From: Algoriphagus ratkowskyi
GTDB taxonomy: Bacteria > Bacteroidota > Bacteroidia > Cytophagales > Cyclobacteriaceae
Length of the DNA stretch: 64,000 nucleotides
Assembly: GCF_002150505.1 (NCBI RefSeq)
Contig: NZ_MSSV01000008.1
Span: 186,001 to 250,000 of the forward strand
Direction: 5' to 3'
The translations under genes and the position numbers were made by a program. Positions 17,075-26,970 of the stretch are shown here, one piece after another. The notes under the pieces were generated by a model, which worked only from the letters and a program-made list of their open reading frames with translations, was not told where the DNA came from and searched no databases. Numbering within the stretch: position 1 is the first letter of the stretch; each line of letters starts with the position of its first letter.

Positions 17075-20000
17075 ATGTTAGATAAAATCATTCAATTCTC
17101 AATTACCAACAAGCTTGTCGTTGGAATATTAACCTTGTTCCTAATTGGCTGGGGATCTTATTCCCTTACACAATTGCCCATCGATGCCGTGCCGGATATT
17201 ACAGATAATCAGGTAATGGTTATCACCATTTCCCCTACGCTCGCTGCGCAAGAGGTGGAACAGCTTGTTACATTCCCAGTTGAACAAACAATGGTAAGTA
17301 TTCCTGGAATAAAGGATATGCGGTCTTTTTCCCGCTTTGGACTTTCTATTGTAACTATAGTTTTTGAAGAAGAAACCGATCTTTATTGGGCTAGACAGCA
17401 AGTTCAGGAGCGATTATCATCTGCAGCTGACCAAATCCCTCAAGGAGTTGGGAGGCCTGAAATGGCTCCTGTGACCACAGGATTGGGAGAAATATATCAA
17501 TATGTAATACACCCAAAAGAAGGCTATGAAGATCAATACGATGCCACTGAATTAAGAACCATACAAGACTGGATCATTAAACGACAACTCTTGGGAACAC
17601 CTGGTGTTGCAGAAGTAAGTGGTTTTGGGGGCTTGGTCAAACAATATGAAATTGCTATAGACCCCGATAAACTTCAAAGTATGGATGTTACAATTGAAGA
17701 GATTTTTACCGCGTTGCAAAAAAACAATCAGAACACGGGGGGGGCCTATATTGACAAAGGTCCTAATGCCTATTTTATACGCAGTGAAGGCCTTGTGAAC
17801 AATCTACAGGAGCTCGAGAAGATTGCTGTTAAAGTAAATAATGGCACACCAGTACTTATAAGAGACGTTGCCAAAGTACAATTTGGTCACGGTGTGCGAT
17901 ATGGAGCTGCTACCCGAAATGGAGAAGGCGAAGTGGTTACAGGGATAGTAATGATGCTAAAAGGTGCAAACTCATCCGCAGTTATCAATGATGTAAAGGA
18001 TAAAATTGAACAGATAAAAGAAACTTTACCCGAAGGAGTAACCATTGAGCCTTATTTGGATAGAAAAAAATTGGTGGATCGAGCAATAGGAACCGTAACT
18101 ACTAACCTTACTGAAGGCGCATTGATCGTGATTTTTGTATTAATCCTTTTTCTTGGAAATTTAAGAGGTGGATTGATAGTGGCTTCGGTAATACCGCTCT
18201 CCATGCTTTTTGCCATCTCAATGATGAACCTCTTTGGGGTTTCCGGAAACCTTATGAGTCTGGGAGCAATTGATTTTGGTCTGATAGTAGATGGGGCTGT
18301 AATCATTGTCGAATCTGTCATGTTTGGTATTCATACCAGTAAAAAGAAGTATGCAGGAGTTGAAAAATTATCTTCTGAACAGATGGATATTGAAGTGAAA
18401 AGTTCTGCTGGAAAAATGATGAATTCGGCAGCATTTGGTCAAATAATCATACTTATTGTGTACCTGCCTATTTTAGCATTGACTGGGGTAGCTGGGAAAA
18501 TGTTTCACCCAATGGCACAAACTGTAATGTTTGCTATTCTAGGAGCATTGATTTTATCGCTTACCTATGTTCCGATGATGTCCTCGCTTGTACTGGGTCG
18601 TAAGACTGAACATAAACGAAATTTTTCCGATAAAATGATGGAATTCTTTCAGCGTATGTATCAACCTATTTTAGAAGCTGCCCTTCACGCAAAACTCTTG
18701 GTAGTTGGATTGGCAATAGGATTATTTATCATAACCCTGATAGTATTTGCCAACATGGGTGGTGAATTCATTCCCCAATTGGACGAAGGTGATTTCGCAG
18801 TTGAAACACGAGTGCCTGTTGGAAGTTCCATCGACCAGATGATTGATGTTTCTCAAAAGGCACAAACCATATTATTGGATGAGTATCCAGATGAAGTAAC
18901 TCAAGTCGTGAACAAGATTGGTTCTGGGGAAATACCAACAGATCCTATGCCAATAGAGGCCGGTGATATGATGGTGATCCTAAGTCCCAAAGACGATTGG
19001 ACGAAAGCTGGAGGAAGGGAAGAACTGGTCGAAGAAATGCAGGAATCTCTTTCAATAATACCTAATGCTACTTTTAGTTTTCAACAACCAATACAAATGC
19101 GTTTCAATGAACTTTTGACAGGTGCAAAACAGGATGTTGTAATCAAAATTTATGGTGAAGACCTCAATATTCTTTCTGATCTGGCCAGTAATGTGGGGAA
19201 TAAAATAAAGTCAGTAGAAGGTGTTGAAGATTTGTATGTAGAGGAAGTTACAGGATTACCACAGATTAATATTCAAATGAATCGTGATAAAATTTCTCAA
19301 TATGGAATGAATATCGAAGACATAAACAATGCTATCGAAACTGCTTTTGCGGGTACTTCGGCAGGTCTTGTTTATGAAGGAGAACGTAGATTTGACCTCG
19401 TTGTGAGGTTAGACAAAAATTACAGAACCGATATTACCGATGTACAGAATCTGTATGTCAGCACACCAGAGGGAAGCCAAATTCCACTTGGTGAAGTAGC
19501 AAATGTTTCATTTGAACCAGGACCAGTTCAAATCCAACGTGATAATGCAAAACGTAGAATTATTGTTGGTTTCAATGTACGTGACAGGGATGTACAAAGT
19601 ATCATTGAAGATATAAAGCAAATTATGTCTTCGAAGGTTGATATGCCAGCAGGTTATTATGTAACCTATGGAGGACAATTTCAGAACCTGCAAGAGGCCA
19701 ATCAACGGTTAATGATCGCTTTACCAATAGCATTATTACTGATTTTAATATTACTCTATTTTGCATTTGGTTCGATGAAACAAAGCTTGCTCATTTTTTC
19801 GGCTATCCCTTTATCTGCCATTGGAGGTGTTTTTGCCCTAGTAATTCGAGACTTGCCATTTAGTATTTCGGCTGGAATCGGATTTATTGCATTATTCGGT
19901 GTGGCCGTTTTAAACGGTATCGTATTAGTGGCGGAATTCAACAGACTTGCTAAAGAAGGTATAACCGATATTTATGAACGTGTTATTAAAGGTACTGGCG

Positions 20001-21469
20001 TTAGGCTGAGACCTGTCTTAATGACCGCTACCGTTGCTGCTTTAGGTTTCTTGCCTATGGCTTTGTCAAATTCCTCTGGTGCCGAAGTACAAAGACCTTT
20101 GGCTACAGTAGTTATTGGCGGTTTGATTACAGCAACTGCATTAACACTAATTGTACTACCTGTATTGTATATCTATTTTACTGAAGGAAAATTCAAATTC
20201 AATTTTGGAAGAAAAAAAATAGTCACCACTTTAATCTTGATTGTAGGTCTATTATTTTCGGCTTCGCAACTTCAAGCACAAGTAACCAGTCCGCTTCCAA
20301 AACAAGAACTTTCATTAGAGCAGGCTATTGAAATTGCAATTCAAAATAACAACCGTATTAAGATCGCCCAATATGAAATAGATGTTGAAAGAACAGGGAA
20401 ATATGGAGCCATAACCATTCCAAGAACAGAATTTTTCTATTCTAATGGTCAATTTAATACGCCTACCATAAACGATAATCTGTTTGGGATTTCTCAACGG
20501 ATTAATTTTCCTACTGTTTATACCAGTCAGTCCAATCTTGCGAAGGCAAGGGTCACCAGCAGTGAGTATCTTAAGGCGATAGAGAAAAATGACTTAGTTG
20601 CAGATGTAAGATCAGCTTATCTAGAATACGAGTTTTTATTGGAAAGCAAACTCTTATTACAGCGTCAGGACAGTCTATACAGTAATCTTAATAGATCGAG
20701 CTCCTTGCGATATAAAACAGGAGAATCCACAAAATTGGAAAGTGTAACATCTGCAACACAATCGATGCAAATTAAAAACAAGCTTAAACAGAACAAAGCG
20801 GATTTATTAATTGCAATAAAACGATTACAGGTAGTTTTGAACACAAACGATGATATAAGTATTGCAGCCTCTAATCTAGTTCCTTACGAGATAGATTTAG
20901 AAAGTAATTCTGTGGAGAAAAGCCCGATTTACGTCTATATACAACAGCAATTAGAAGTAAAGAAAAAAGAAACGAATGTTGAAAGGAACAAAATTTTGCC
21001 TGACATTATGTTCAGTTACAATAATCAATCCTTTGTAGGAAATCAAAATATAGCTGGTCAAAATAGACAGTATGATCTTGGTGATCGGTTTTCATTCTTT
21101 CAGTTAGGCCTGGCAATCCCAATTTTCCCAGGTGGGCATAGTTCTAAGATTAAGGCTGCTAAAATTGAGGAGAATATCGTCCAATCTCAACTTGAGTTAA
21201 ATAAAACACAACTAGAAGGGGATTTGCAAAATTTATTGCAAGAGTACTACAAACTTCAGGGCACTTTGGAATACTATCAAAATGAAGCGCTGCCACAAGC
21301 TAAACTTATTATTGATAATTCTGAAACAAGCTTCAAAAGTGGGGACGTATCTTATACTCAGTATTTACAAAATATTTCTTTGGCTAACACCATCCAAACA
21401 GATTATTTAACTACTCTTTATCAACATAATAAGTCAATAATAGTAATAGAAGCCTTATTGGGCTTATAA
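17075..21469 (+). CDS. czcA: Heavy-metal efflux RND pump (CzcA-like) fused to a TolC-family outer membrane protein
   Basis: 1464 residues. Residues 1-1045 form a complete HME-RND inner-membrane pump with the paired membrane bundles and porter loops. The motif DFGLIVDGAVIIVES (about 402-416) is the CzcA-type signature for Zn/Co/Cd/Ni; Cu/Ag pumps (CusA) instead have an Ala-rich version. A hydrophobic segment (1050-1068, LILIVGLLFSASQLQA) looks like a signal peptide left inside the chain, and residues 1070-1464 are a TolC-like outer-membrane efflux protein (LSLEQAIEIAIQNN, helical repeats). Pump and outer channel thus come from one frame; processing between them is likely but inferred. The adaptor gene follows 31 bases later. 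Confidence 0.92.
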   Translation: MLDKIIQFSITNKLVVGILTLFLIGWGSYSLTQLPIDAVPDITDNQVMVITISPTLAAQEVEQLVTFPVEQTMVSIPGIKDMRSFSRFGLSIVTIVFEEETDLYWARQQVQERLSSAADQIPQGVGRPEMAPVTTGLGEIYQYVIHPKEGYEDQYDATELRTIQDWIIKRQLLGTPGVAEVSGFGGLVKQYEIAIDPDKLQSMDVTIEEIFTALQKNNQNTGGAYIDKGPNAYFIRSEGLVNNLQELEKIAVKVNNGTPVLIRDVAKVQFGHGVRYGAATRNGEGEVVTGIVMMLKGANSSAVINDVKDKIEQIKETLPEGVTIEPYLDRKKLVDRAIGTVTTNLTEGALIVIFVLILFLGNLRGGLIVASVIPLSMLFAISMMNLFGVSGNLMSLGAIDFGLIVDGAVIIVESVMFGIHTSKKKYAGVEKLSSEQMDIEVKSSAGKMMNSAAFGQIIILIVYLPILALTGVAGKMFHPMAQTVMFAILGALILSLTYVPMMSSLVLGRKTEHKRNFSDKMMEFFQRMYQPILEAALHAKLLVVGLAIGLFIITLIVFANMGGEFIPQLDEGDFAVETRVPVGSSIDQMIDVSQKAQTILLDEYPDEVTQVVNKIGSGEIPTDPMPIEAGDMMVILSPKDDWTKAGGREELVEEMQESLSIIPNATFSFQQPIQMRFNELLTGAKQDVVIKIYGEDLNILSDLASNVGNKIKSVEGVEDLYVEEVTGLPQINIQMNRDKISQYGMNIEDINNAIETAFAGTSAGLVYEGERRFDLVVRLDKNYRTDITDVQNLYVSTPEGSQIPLGEVANVSFEPGPVQIQRDNAKRRIIVGFNVRDRDVQSIIEDIKQIMSSKVDMPAGYYVTYGGQFQNLQEANQRLMIALPIALLLILILLYFAFGSMKQSLLIFSAIPLSAIGGVFALVIRDLPFSISAGIGFIALFGVAVLNGIVLVAEFNRLAKEGITDIYERVIKGTGVRLRPVLMTATVAALGFLPMALSNSSGAEVQRPLATVVIGGLITATALTLIVLPVLYIYFTEGKFKFNFGRKKIVTTLILIVGLLFSASQLQAQVTSPLPKQELSLEQAIEIAIQNNNRIKIAQYEIDVERTGKYGAITIPRTEFFYSNGQFNTPTINDNLFGISQRINFPTVYTSQSNLAKARVTSSEYLKAIEKNDLVADVRSAYLEYEFLLESKLLLQRQDSLYSNLNRSSSLRYKTGESTKLESVTSATQSMQIKNKLKQNKADLLIAIKRLQVVLNTNDDISIAASNLVPYEIDLESNSVEKSPIYVYIQQQLEVKKKETNVERNKILPDIMFSYNNQSFVGNQNIAGQNRQYDLGDRFSFFQLGLAIPIFPGGHSSKIKAAKIEENIVQSQLELNKTQLEGDLQNLLQEYYKLQGTLEYYQNEALPQAKLIIDNSETSFKSGDVSYTQYLQNISLANTIQTDYLTTLYQHNKSIIVIEALLGL

Positions 21470-21500
21470 AATAAGTGCTTACATACTAAAATATATAAAG

Positions 21501-22688
21501 ATGAAAATTCTATTTAATAAAAATATCCCGATGCTCATTTTATCCACTTTATTGATAGTGGCTTGTGGCGCCAAGGATTCTGAGAAATTGGAATCTACTA
21601 TGATTGAAGAACAACTACCTGCTAATGGGGATAATCAAATCACTTTCACCAAAGACCAATACATTCTTGCTGGTATTGAAACTGGAAAGATTGAAATGAG
21701 AAATCTTAGTAACATCATAAAGATAAATGGAGTCATAGATGTAGAGCCTGAAAGTATGGCCACGGTATCAGCGCCATTAGGAGGATATATAAAAACAGCA
21801 GGTCTATTGCCGGGACAAGCTGTGAAAAAGGGACAAGTTTTGGCCACCATAGAGAACCCTGAATTTATCCGTATTCAGCAAGGATATCTAGAGAGTCTAG
21901 GAAAGATGCAATTTCTTGAAGAAGAATTCAACCGACAAAAACAATTGAGAGATGAAGACATCAATTCTGCCAAAACGTTTCAACAGGTTTCATCTGATTA
22001 TAAAATAATCCAAGGACAGGTTAAGGCATTCGAACAACAACTCGCACTGGTAGGAATAGGTAAAAGTTCTGTACAGGATGGCAATATTTCCCGCACTGCT
22101 AATCTCTATGCACCCATAACTGGTTATGTAAAAGTCAGCAATACCAATATTGGCGATTATGTATCACCGCAAGATGTTCTCTTTGAGCTGGTCAATGTAG
22201 ATGATTTACATTTGGCATTAAATGCGTTTGAAAGAGATTTAGAGAGGATCGAAGTCGGTCAGACCGTTAAGTTTGCTCTTTCCGATGATAATACATTTAA
22301 AAGAACTGCTGAAGTATTTTTAATTGGGAAAGCCACAGGCAGTGACCGGATAACCCCGGTTCATTGTCATATCAAACTAGAAAGTGATAAAGGCCTTTTA
22401 CCGGGCATGTATGTAAAAGCATGGATTGAGAGCGGTACTGATAAGCAAAATGCAATCCTGTCTGAGGCTATCGTTCAATACGAAGGAAAGGATTTCGTAG
22501 TCCTTCAAACCGAAGAAACGGAAGGTGGCTACACGTTTAAATTGGAACAGGTCAAAAAAGGAATTGAGCAGGAAGGATACACCGCAATAACTTTTGCTGA
22601 TGGTGCTAACGTTCAAAATTTTAAACCTGTAACCAAGAATGCCTATTCCATCTTGTCCGCACTGAGAAATTCTGTAGAAGAAGAATAA
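21501..22688 (+). CDS. Efflux RND periplasmic adaptor (CzcB/CusB-like), lipoprotein
   Basis: 395 residues. A lipoprotein signal ends at LLIVACG, followed by the membrane-fusion-protein order: beta-barrel start, lipoyl half (ATVSAPLGGYIKTAG, VKKGQVLATIENPEF), alpha hairpin (about 125-180), second lipoyl half (ANLYAPITGYVKVSNTNIGDYV) and barrel and membrane-proximal domains. It bridges the CzcA pump to the TolC-like channel encoded as one frame upstream. No Met-rich copper motif is seen near the N-terminus, in keeping with a divalent-metal pump. Same operon, short gap. Confidence 0.9.
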   Translation: MKILFNKNIPMLILSTLLIVACGAKDSEKLESTMIEEQLPANGDNQITFTKDQYILAGIETGKIEMRNLSNIIKINGVIDVEPESMATVSAPLGGYIKTAGLLPGQAVKKGQVLATIENPEFIRIQQGYLESLGKMQFLEEEFNRQKQLRDEDINSAKTFQQVSSDYKIIQGQVKAFEQQLALVGIGKSSVQDGNISRTANLYAPITGYVKVSNTNIGDYVSPQDVLFELVNVDDLHLALNAFERDLERIEVGQTVKFALSDDNTFKRTAEVFLIGKATGSDRITPVHCHIKLESDKGLLPGMYVKAWIESGTDKQNAILSEAIVQYEGKDFVVLQTEETEGGYTFKLEQVKKGIEQEGYTAITFADGANVQNFKPVTKNAYSILSALRNSVEEE

Positions 22689-22706
22689 TATATATAACTC
22701 AAATTT

Positions 22707-24545
22707 ATGAAATTTGTAAAAACATTTTTCTCTCGGCAATTTCTTTGGGAGATTGTTCGGATTGTAACGGTTGGGATAGCTAGCTTACTATATCATCTAG
22801 AAGTTATTTCATTGCCAATTCTGCTTGCAGCAATGGCTTTCGGATTGTATTCCCTGGTAAAAATAGCAATCCTTGATATTGTAAAAGACCGTAAAATTGG
22901 TACTGAGCTTTTTATATCTATTGCAGTTGTAATTTCGGTAATAGGTCAGGAATATTTAGCCGGAGCTGTAGTTCTGATGATTATTTTAATTGCTGAATAT
23001 ATTGCCAGCGCCAGTGGTGAACGTGCAAGACAATCGATTAAAGAGCTAATAGGCTCAGTACCAAATACCGCAATCCTGAAAAAAGATGGAAAAGAACAAA
23101 CGGTCAACATTAAAGATCTCAAAGTTGGCGATATTGTTCTAGTGAGGGCAGGTGAAAAAATACCTGTTGACGGTATTGTAATAGAAGGTTCTGGATCAGT
23201 AAATCAAGCCCCAATAACAGGAGAAAGTGTGCCTCAGGAAAAAGAAGCAGGAAGTGATGTCTTTGCAGGTACCATAATTGAACTAGGAGCTCTAGATATC
23301 CAAATGACTAAAGCAGGGACAGATACTGTTTTTTCTCGCATTATTACGTTGGTTGAAGAAGCGGAAAGTCAACAAGCACCTATTGAGAAACTGACAGATA
23401 AAGTTGCATCATATTTAATTCCAGTGGTTTTTATTTTTGTTGGAGCTGTTTATTTCTTTACAAGGGATGTGAAATTAGTTATTGCACTGCTCATTTTTAC
23501 ATCTCCGGCTGAACTCGGTTTAGCAACACCATTGGTAACTATTGCGGCTATTGCAAGAGCGGCTAGAGAAGGTATTCTTGTTAAAGGAGGACGTTTTTTA
23601 GAAGAACTTGCAAAAGTTACTACAATCGTATTTGATAAAACAGGAACGCTGACAATAGGAAGTCCATCAGTCAATCTAATTTCAGTTATTAATGATGACT
23701 ACACCGAAGAAGAAGTACTTCAAATGGCAGCAGTCGCAGATAGAAGGTCTAGTCATCCATTAGCTAAAGCGATTTTGGATTTTGCTAAAGAAAAAAATAT
23801 TGTCTTTGGAGAGCCATCTCAATTTGATGTGATAAAAGGAAGAGGTGTTTCAGCGTTATTTGAAAGCAAAAAATTATTACTTGGTAATAAAGTTTTTATG
23901 TTAGAAAATGATATTGCAGTTTCCGAGAAAATCTCGAATGAAACTAATACCGCAATATTTCTAGCTATAGATAACATACTTGCAGGAATTATATATATAT
24001 CTGATTCTATAAGACCAGGAGCAAAAGAGATGATAGCTGGTTTAAGAAAAAGTGGTGTTACTAATATCGTTATGCTAACAGGCGATAATGAAGTAACTGC
24101 AAAACATGTTTCAGATCAAATAGGTATTACTGACTATAGAGCAAATTTACTTCCTGAAGACAAAATTAGAATTGTAAGGGAATTACAAAGCAATGGTGAA
24201 AGAATTGCAATGGTTGGTGATGGAATAAACGATGCGCCTGCTTTAGTTCAAGCAAACATTGGAATAGCTATGGGTGCAATTGGCACAGAAGCAGCAATGG
24301 AAGCAGCAGACATTGTATTGATGCAGGATAAATTAGAAAAAATTGATAGAGCTAGAGCAATTAGTAAAAGAGCGTACCGTACCATTAAAGAAAATATTAT
24401 TGCAGGTGTCGGGGTCGTCCACGTTATCGGAATAACCCTAGTTCTATTGAAAATATTAGGGCCTGTCGAAGCTGCTATAATTCACTTATTACCAGATACA
24501 TTAGTCTTTATAAACTCAATAAAACTATTAAAAATAAAAATTTAA
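22707..24545 (+). CDS. P1B-type metal-translocating ATPase with an SPAE transmembrane motif
   Basis: 612 residues, inner-membrane ATP-driven metal exporter. P-type motifs are intact: TGES (about 171), DKTGTLT with phosphorylated Asp near 310, HPLA (about 352) and GDGINDAP (about 505). Two features are unusual: there is no N-terminal heavy-metal-associated CxxC domain, and the transmembrane metal site reads TSPAELGLATP (about 265-275) where CPC or SPC is expected, so both cysteines are missing. A non-thiophilic substrate such as Ni, Co or Zn is inferred, in line with the CzcA-type pump and the HupE-like gene beside it. Confidence 0.9.
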   Translation: MKFVKTFFSRQFLWEIVRIVTVGIASLLYHLEVISLPILLAAMAFGLYSLVKIAILDIVKDRKIGTELFISIAVVISVIGQEYLAGAVVLMIILIAEYIASASGERARQSIKELIGSVPNTAILKKDGKEQTVNIKDLKVGDIVLVRAGEKIPVDGIVIEGSGSVNQAPITGESVPQEKEAGSDVFAGTIIELGALDIQMTKAGTDTVFSRIITLVEEAESQQAPIEKLTDKVASYLIPVVFIFVGAVYFFTRDVKLVIALLIFTSPAELGLATPLVTIAAIARAAREGILVKGGRFLEELAKVTTIVFDKTGTLTIGSPSVNLISVINDDYTEEEVLQMAAVADRRSSHPLAKAILDFAKEKNIVFGEPSQFDVIKGRGVSALFESKKLLLGNKVFMLENDIAVSEKISNETNTAIFLAIDNILAGIIYISDSIRPGAKEMIAGLRKSGVTNIVMLTGDNEVTAKHVSDQIGITDYRANLLPEDKIRIVRELQSNGERIAMVGDGINDAPALVQANIGIAMGAIGTEAAMEAADIVLMQDKLEKIDRARAISKRAYRTIKENIIAGVGVVHVIGITLVLLKILGPVEAAIIHLLPDTLVFINSIKLLKIKI

Positions 24546-24579
24546 AATCAATATTCACAAATTACAAAACGAAAAAATT

Positions 24580-24792
24580 ATGAAAAATCTATTTATTATT
24601 ACAGCAATTGTGATGACACTATTCGTCTCTTGCAAGGAACCAAAAAAGGAGGAAGCTACCTCTAATGACCAGGAAAATGTTATTGAAGATAACAATGCAG
24701 AGATGATGAGAAAACAGGACAGCATACAGCTACATGAAAAGAAAGTGCTGGATAGTTTAGAACAGGTTAAATCTCACGGTCACGCTCATTAA
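24580..24792 (+). CDS. Small lipoprotein of the metal cassette
   Basis: 70 residues. Lipoprotein signal with lipobox LFVSC, then a charged, probably helical chain rich in Glu, Asn and Asp, ending SHGHAH, a possible metal-binding tail. Not otherwise recognised. It lies between the P-type ATPase and HupE genes and is followed by a strong hairpin, so it may close the first transcription unit of the cassette. A role as a periplasmic metal chaperone is inference. Confidence 0.65.
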   Translation: MKNLFIITAIVMTLFVSCKEPKKEEATSNDQENVIEDNNAEMMRKQDSIQLHEKKVLDSLEQVKSHGHAH

Positions 24793-24799
24793 TAATTTC

Positions 24800-24831
24800 A
24801 ATCCCATTGAACCATATGGTTCAATGGGATT
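24800..24831 (+). terminator. Perfect 16-bp palindrome, putative terminator
   Basis: AATCCCATTGAACCAT (24800-24815) is followed by its exact reverse complement to 24831. It ends 14 bases before the hupE-like start, so it may stop most upstream transcripts. Only a weak T-run follows, leaving a regulatory role open. Confidence 0.55.
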
Positions 24832-24845
24832 TAATCAATCTTACT

Positions 24846-25535
24846 ATGAATTTAAAAAAGATAATATCCTTATTAGTAGTAACTGTTATATGCGCGCTTT
24901 CCTCTATAGCTTTTGCGCACGGAGTAGATGAAGATACGCAAACATTTCTATTAGGAAATAGTGGTGTTGCATTCGGACCATTCTTATATATAGGCGCCAA
25001 ACATATGATAACAGGCTATGATCACTTACTGTTTTTGGTAGGTGTTATTTTCTTCCTGTATAAACCTAAAGAGGTTCTTATATATGTTAGCTTTTTCACT
25101 ATTGGACATAGTACTACGCTGCTGTTAGGCGTTTTAGCTGACATAAATATAAATGCGTACTTAATTGATGCAATTATAGCGCTATCTATTGTTTATAAAG
25201 GATTTGATAATTTAGGTGGTTTTAAACGCTTCTTTGGCAAACAACCTAATACGAAAGCGGCAGTATTGATTTTCGGCCTCTTCCACGGATTTGGTCTTGC
25301 CAGTAAATTGCAAGAGTTTAAATTTGATAAAGAAGGGTTATTTACCAACCTGATTGGTTTCAATATAGGTGTAGAGATAGGACAATTTATAGCTCTTGCG
25401 GTAGTGCTTATCCTTATAACAATTTGGAGAAGACAACCAAGTTTTATGAAGTTTTCAACAATTACAAATACAGCTCTCATGGCCGCAGGATTTTTACTGC
25501 TCGGCTTTCAATTAACAGGCTACTTTACTTCTTAA
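24846..25535 (+). CDS. HupE/UreJ-family nickel/cobalt permease-like protein
   Basis: 229 residues. ATG at 24846 (MNLKKIISLL) is chosen over 24807, which lies inside the palindrome. A signal-like first segment ending AFAHG is followed by about six membrane helices with the HupE motif HMITGYDHLLFLVG and FGLFHGFGLA, whose His and Asp residues bind the metal. HupE proteins move Ni or Co, usually inward; next to two exporters it may instead act in periplasmic metal balance or export (inference). Followed after 12 bases by a membrane-anchored protein gene. Confidence 0.82.
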   Translation: MNLKKIISLLVVTVICALSSIAFAHGVDEDTQTFLLGNSGVAFGPFLYIGAKHMITGYDHLLFLVGVIFFLYKPKEVLIYVSFFTIGHSTTLLLGVLADININAYLIDAIIALSIVYKGFDNLGGFKRFFGKQPNTKAAVLIFGLFHGFGLASKLQEFKFDKEGLFTNLIGFNIGVEIGQFIALAVVLILITIWRRQPSFMKFSTITNTALMAAGFLLLGFQLTGYFTS

Positions 25536-25547
25536 AAAAATATAACC

Positions 25548-26180
25548 ATGTCAGAAATGAATCATCCAGTTTTGGAAAAAAGTCAAATTATTAAAGCTTC
25601 TATTATTTCTTTTATTTTAGGCGCTGTATTATTGGTGGTCGCTGTTATGCCAGCAGAATATGGAATGGATCCTACTGGTGCAGGCGACCTTTTAGGCTTT
25701 AATAGATTATATGTTCCCGAAAGCGATCAGGATAATGATTTGGGTACGATAGTAGCAACAGTTAACCTTCCTTTAATTAAACTCGAAAAAGCTGGGTCAG
25801 GGCCCGATGTTGCTAGACCTGTAGAAGCGGATTTCCCCGCACCCGATGAACAATTAAGTAATCGTGAGGACGAAACCCAAGTGATAGTTCCAGCGGGAAA
25901 AGGAATAGAGTTTAAAATAAATATGCTCAAATATGGAACAGTGAAATATGAATGGACAACTGCTAACAATGAAGTACTATACTTTGATTTTCACGGAGAG
26001 GTAAAACAAAAAGAAGAAGTTAAAGATGTTTATTTTGAAAGCTATACTATTGCCAATTCCAATAATATGGTAGGTACTTTTTTAGCACCTTATGAAGGAA
26101 AACATGGATGGTTCTTTAGAAATAGTAGTAATGAGGACGTAGTAGTAAATTTGAGACTGAAAGGTCAATATGAGTTATAA
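25548..26180 (+). CDS. Membrane-anchored periplasmic protein of the metal cassette
   Basis: 210 residues. One N-terminal membrane segment (about 15-36, IKASIISFILGAVLLVVAV) anchors a periplasmic domain of about 165 residues with beta-rich character (GIEFKINMLKYGTVKYEW, HGWFFRNSSNEDVVV). Proteins of this layout accompany CzcA/HupE modules in other bacteria and are usually called transmembrane anchor proteins. The molecular role is unknown. It is the last intact gene of the cassette; a pump fragment follows. Confidence 0.65.
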   Translation: MSEMNHPVLEKSQIIKASIISFILGAVLLVVAVMPAEYGMDPTGAGDLLGFNRLYVPESDQDNDLGTIVATVNLPLIKLEKAGSGPDVARPVEADFPAPDEQLSNREDETQVIVPAGKGIEFKINMLKYGTVKYEWTTANNEVLYFDFHGEVKQKEEVKDVYFESYTIANSNNMVGTFLAPYEGKHGWFFRNSSNEDVVVNLRLKGQYEL

Positions 26181-26195
26181 TCTTAAATATTCATT

Positions 26196-26408
26196 CTAGG
26201 CCTTATCCCATTAGCATTGAAAGGTGGAGAACTAGGTAATGAAATCCAAAGCCTTATGGCGGTGGTCATCCTTGGTGGATTGCTAACTGCAGCTTTGCTA
26301 AACTTGATCGTAATTCCATGTGTTTACGAACTGGTTCTGAAAAGGGAAGACAGGCAATTAATAACTAAAATAAATGCCCCGTTGGAAATGCAACGGGGCA
26401 TTTTTTAA
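26196..26408 (+). pseudogene. C-terminal remnant of an RND metal pump
   Basis: About 70 codons matching the last membrane helix of a CzcA/CusA pump: IPLALKGGELGNEIQSLMAV and LNLIVIPCVYELVLKR. There is no start codon or upstream pump sequence. It differs from the tail of the intact czcA copy, so it is the relic of a second pump. Confidence 0.75.
26372..26406 (+). terminator. Strong intrinsic terminator of the metal cassette
   Basis: AAATGCCCCGTTG (26372-26384) pairs with CAACGGGGCATTT (26391-26403), 6-base loop, running into TTTTTT. Lies at the end of the pump remnant, suggesting it was that lost gene's terminator. Confidence 0.85.
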
Positions 26409-26970
26409 GTTAGATACGATCTAACTAATTCTCGAATCATTCAAATGAAACAATTCGAGTTGAACTCAATGATTTCAAATTATGAAATTAATTAAAAACT
26501 CGAAATCGCTACTGCTTTCGCTACTGATTCAAAATAAAAAACCCTAACTATCAATATTTCAAATAATTAGGGTTTTAATCTGTAGAGAGGAAGGGTCTAA
26601 AACCTTATCCTGTAAGATCACTTCTATAACTTAATAACACAATACAAATGAGTTATATAACAACTATCTATCCCTCACGTGAACTTTTTGGCGAAAAATT
26701 AGATCTACTTTTAAGATCGGACTGAAAATCCGCCGTTTCCAATTTGGAATAAGTTGATTCTCCAAAAAAATGATAGAGCTACTAATTCATTTGACCCTAA
26801 TTCAATTAGTTTTCACCTAGCGAATATTTCTCTGTAGTTCATCTGTTTTAGATTTCCGAAACTTTCAAATTTTAACTTCTTCCTAATTAGTCAAAGGCTC
26901 ATAAACTTGTAACTTTTGGATCTGGATAGAAAAAAAAGTCATTTTTGAATAAGAAAAAGAATACCAATCA
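26409..26970. other. Non-coding gap before the RhuM-Fic gene
   Basis: AT-rich, no gene. It holds one inverted repeat, AAAACCCTAA (26538-26547) with TTAGGGTTTT (26567-26576), which could terminate transcripts from either side. Confidence 0.5.

Noticed and set aside
24807..24845. Upstream start for the HupE-like gene
   Set aside because: It lies inside a perfect palindrome, and the next ATG begins a normal signal sequence.
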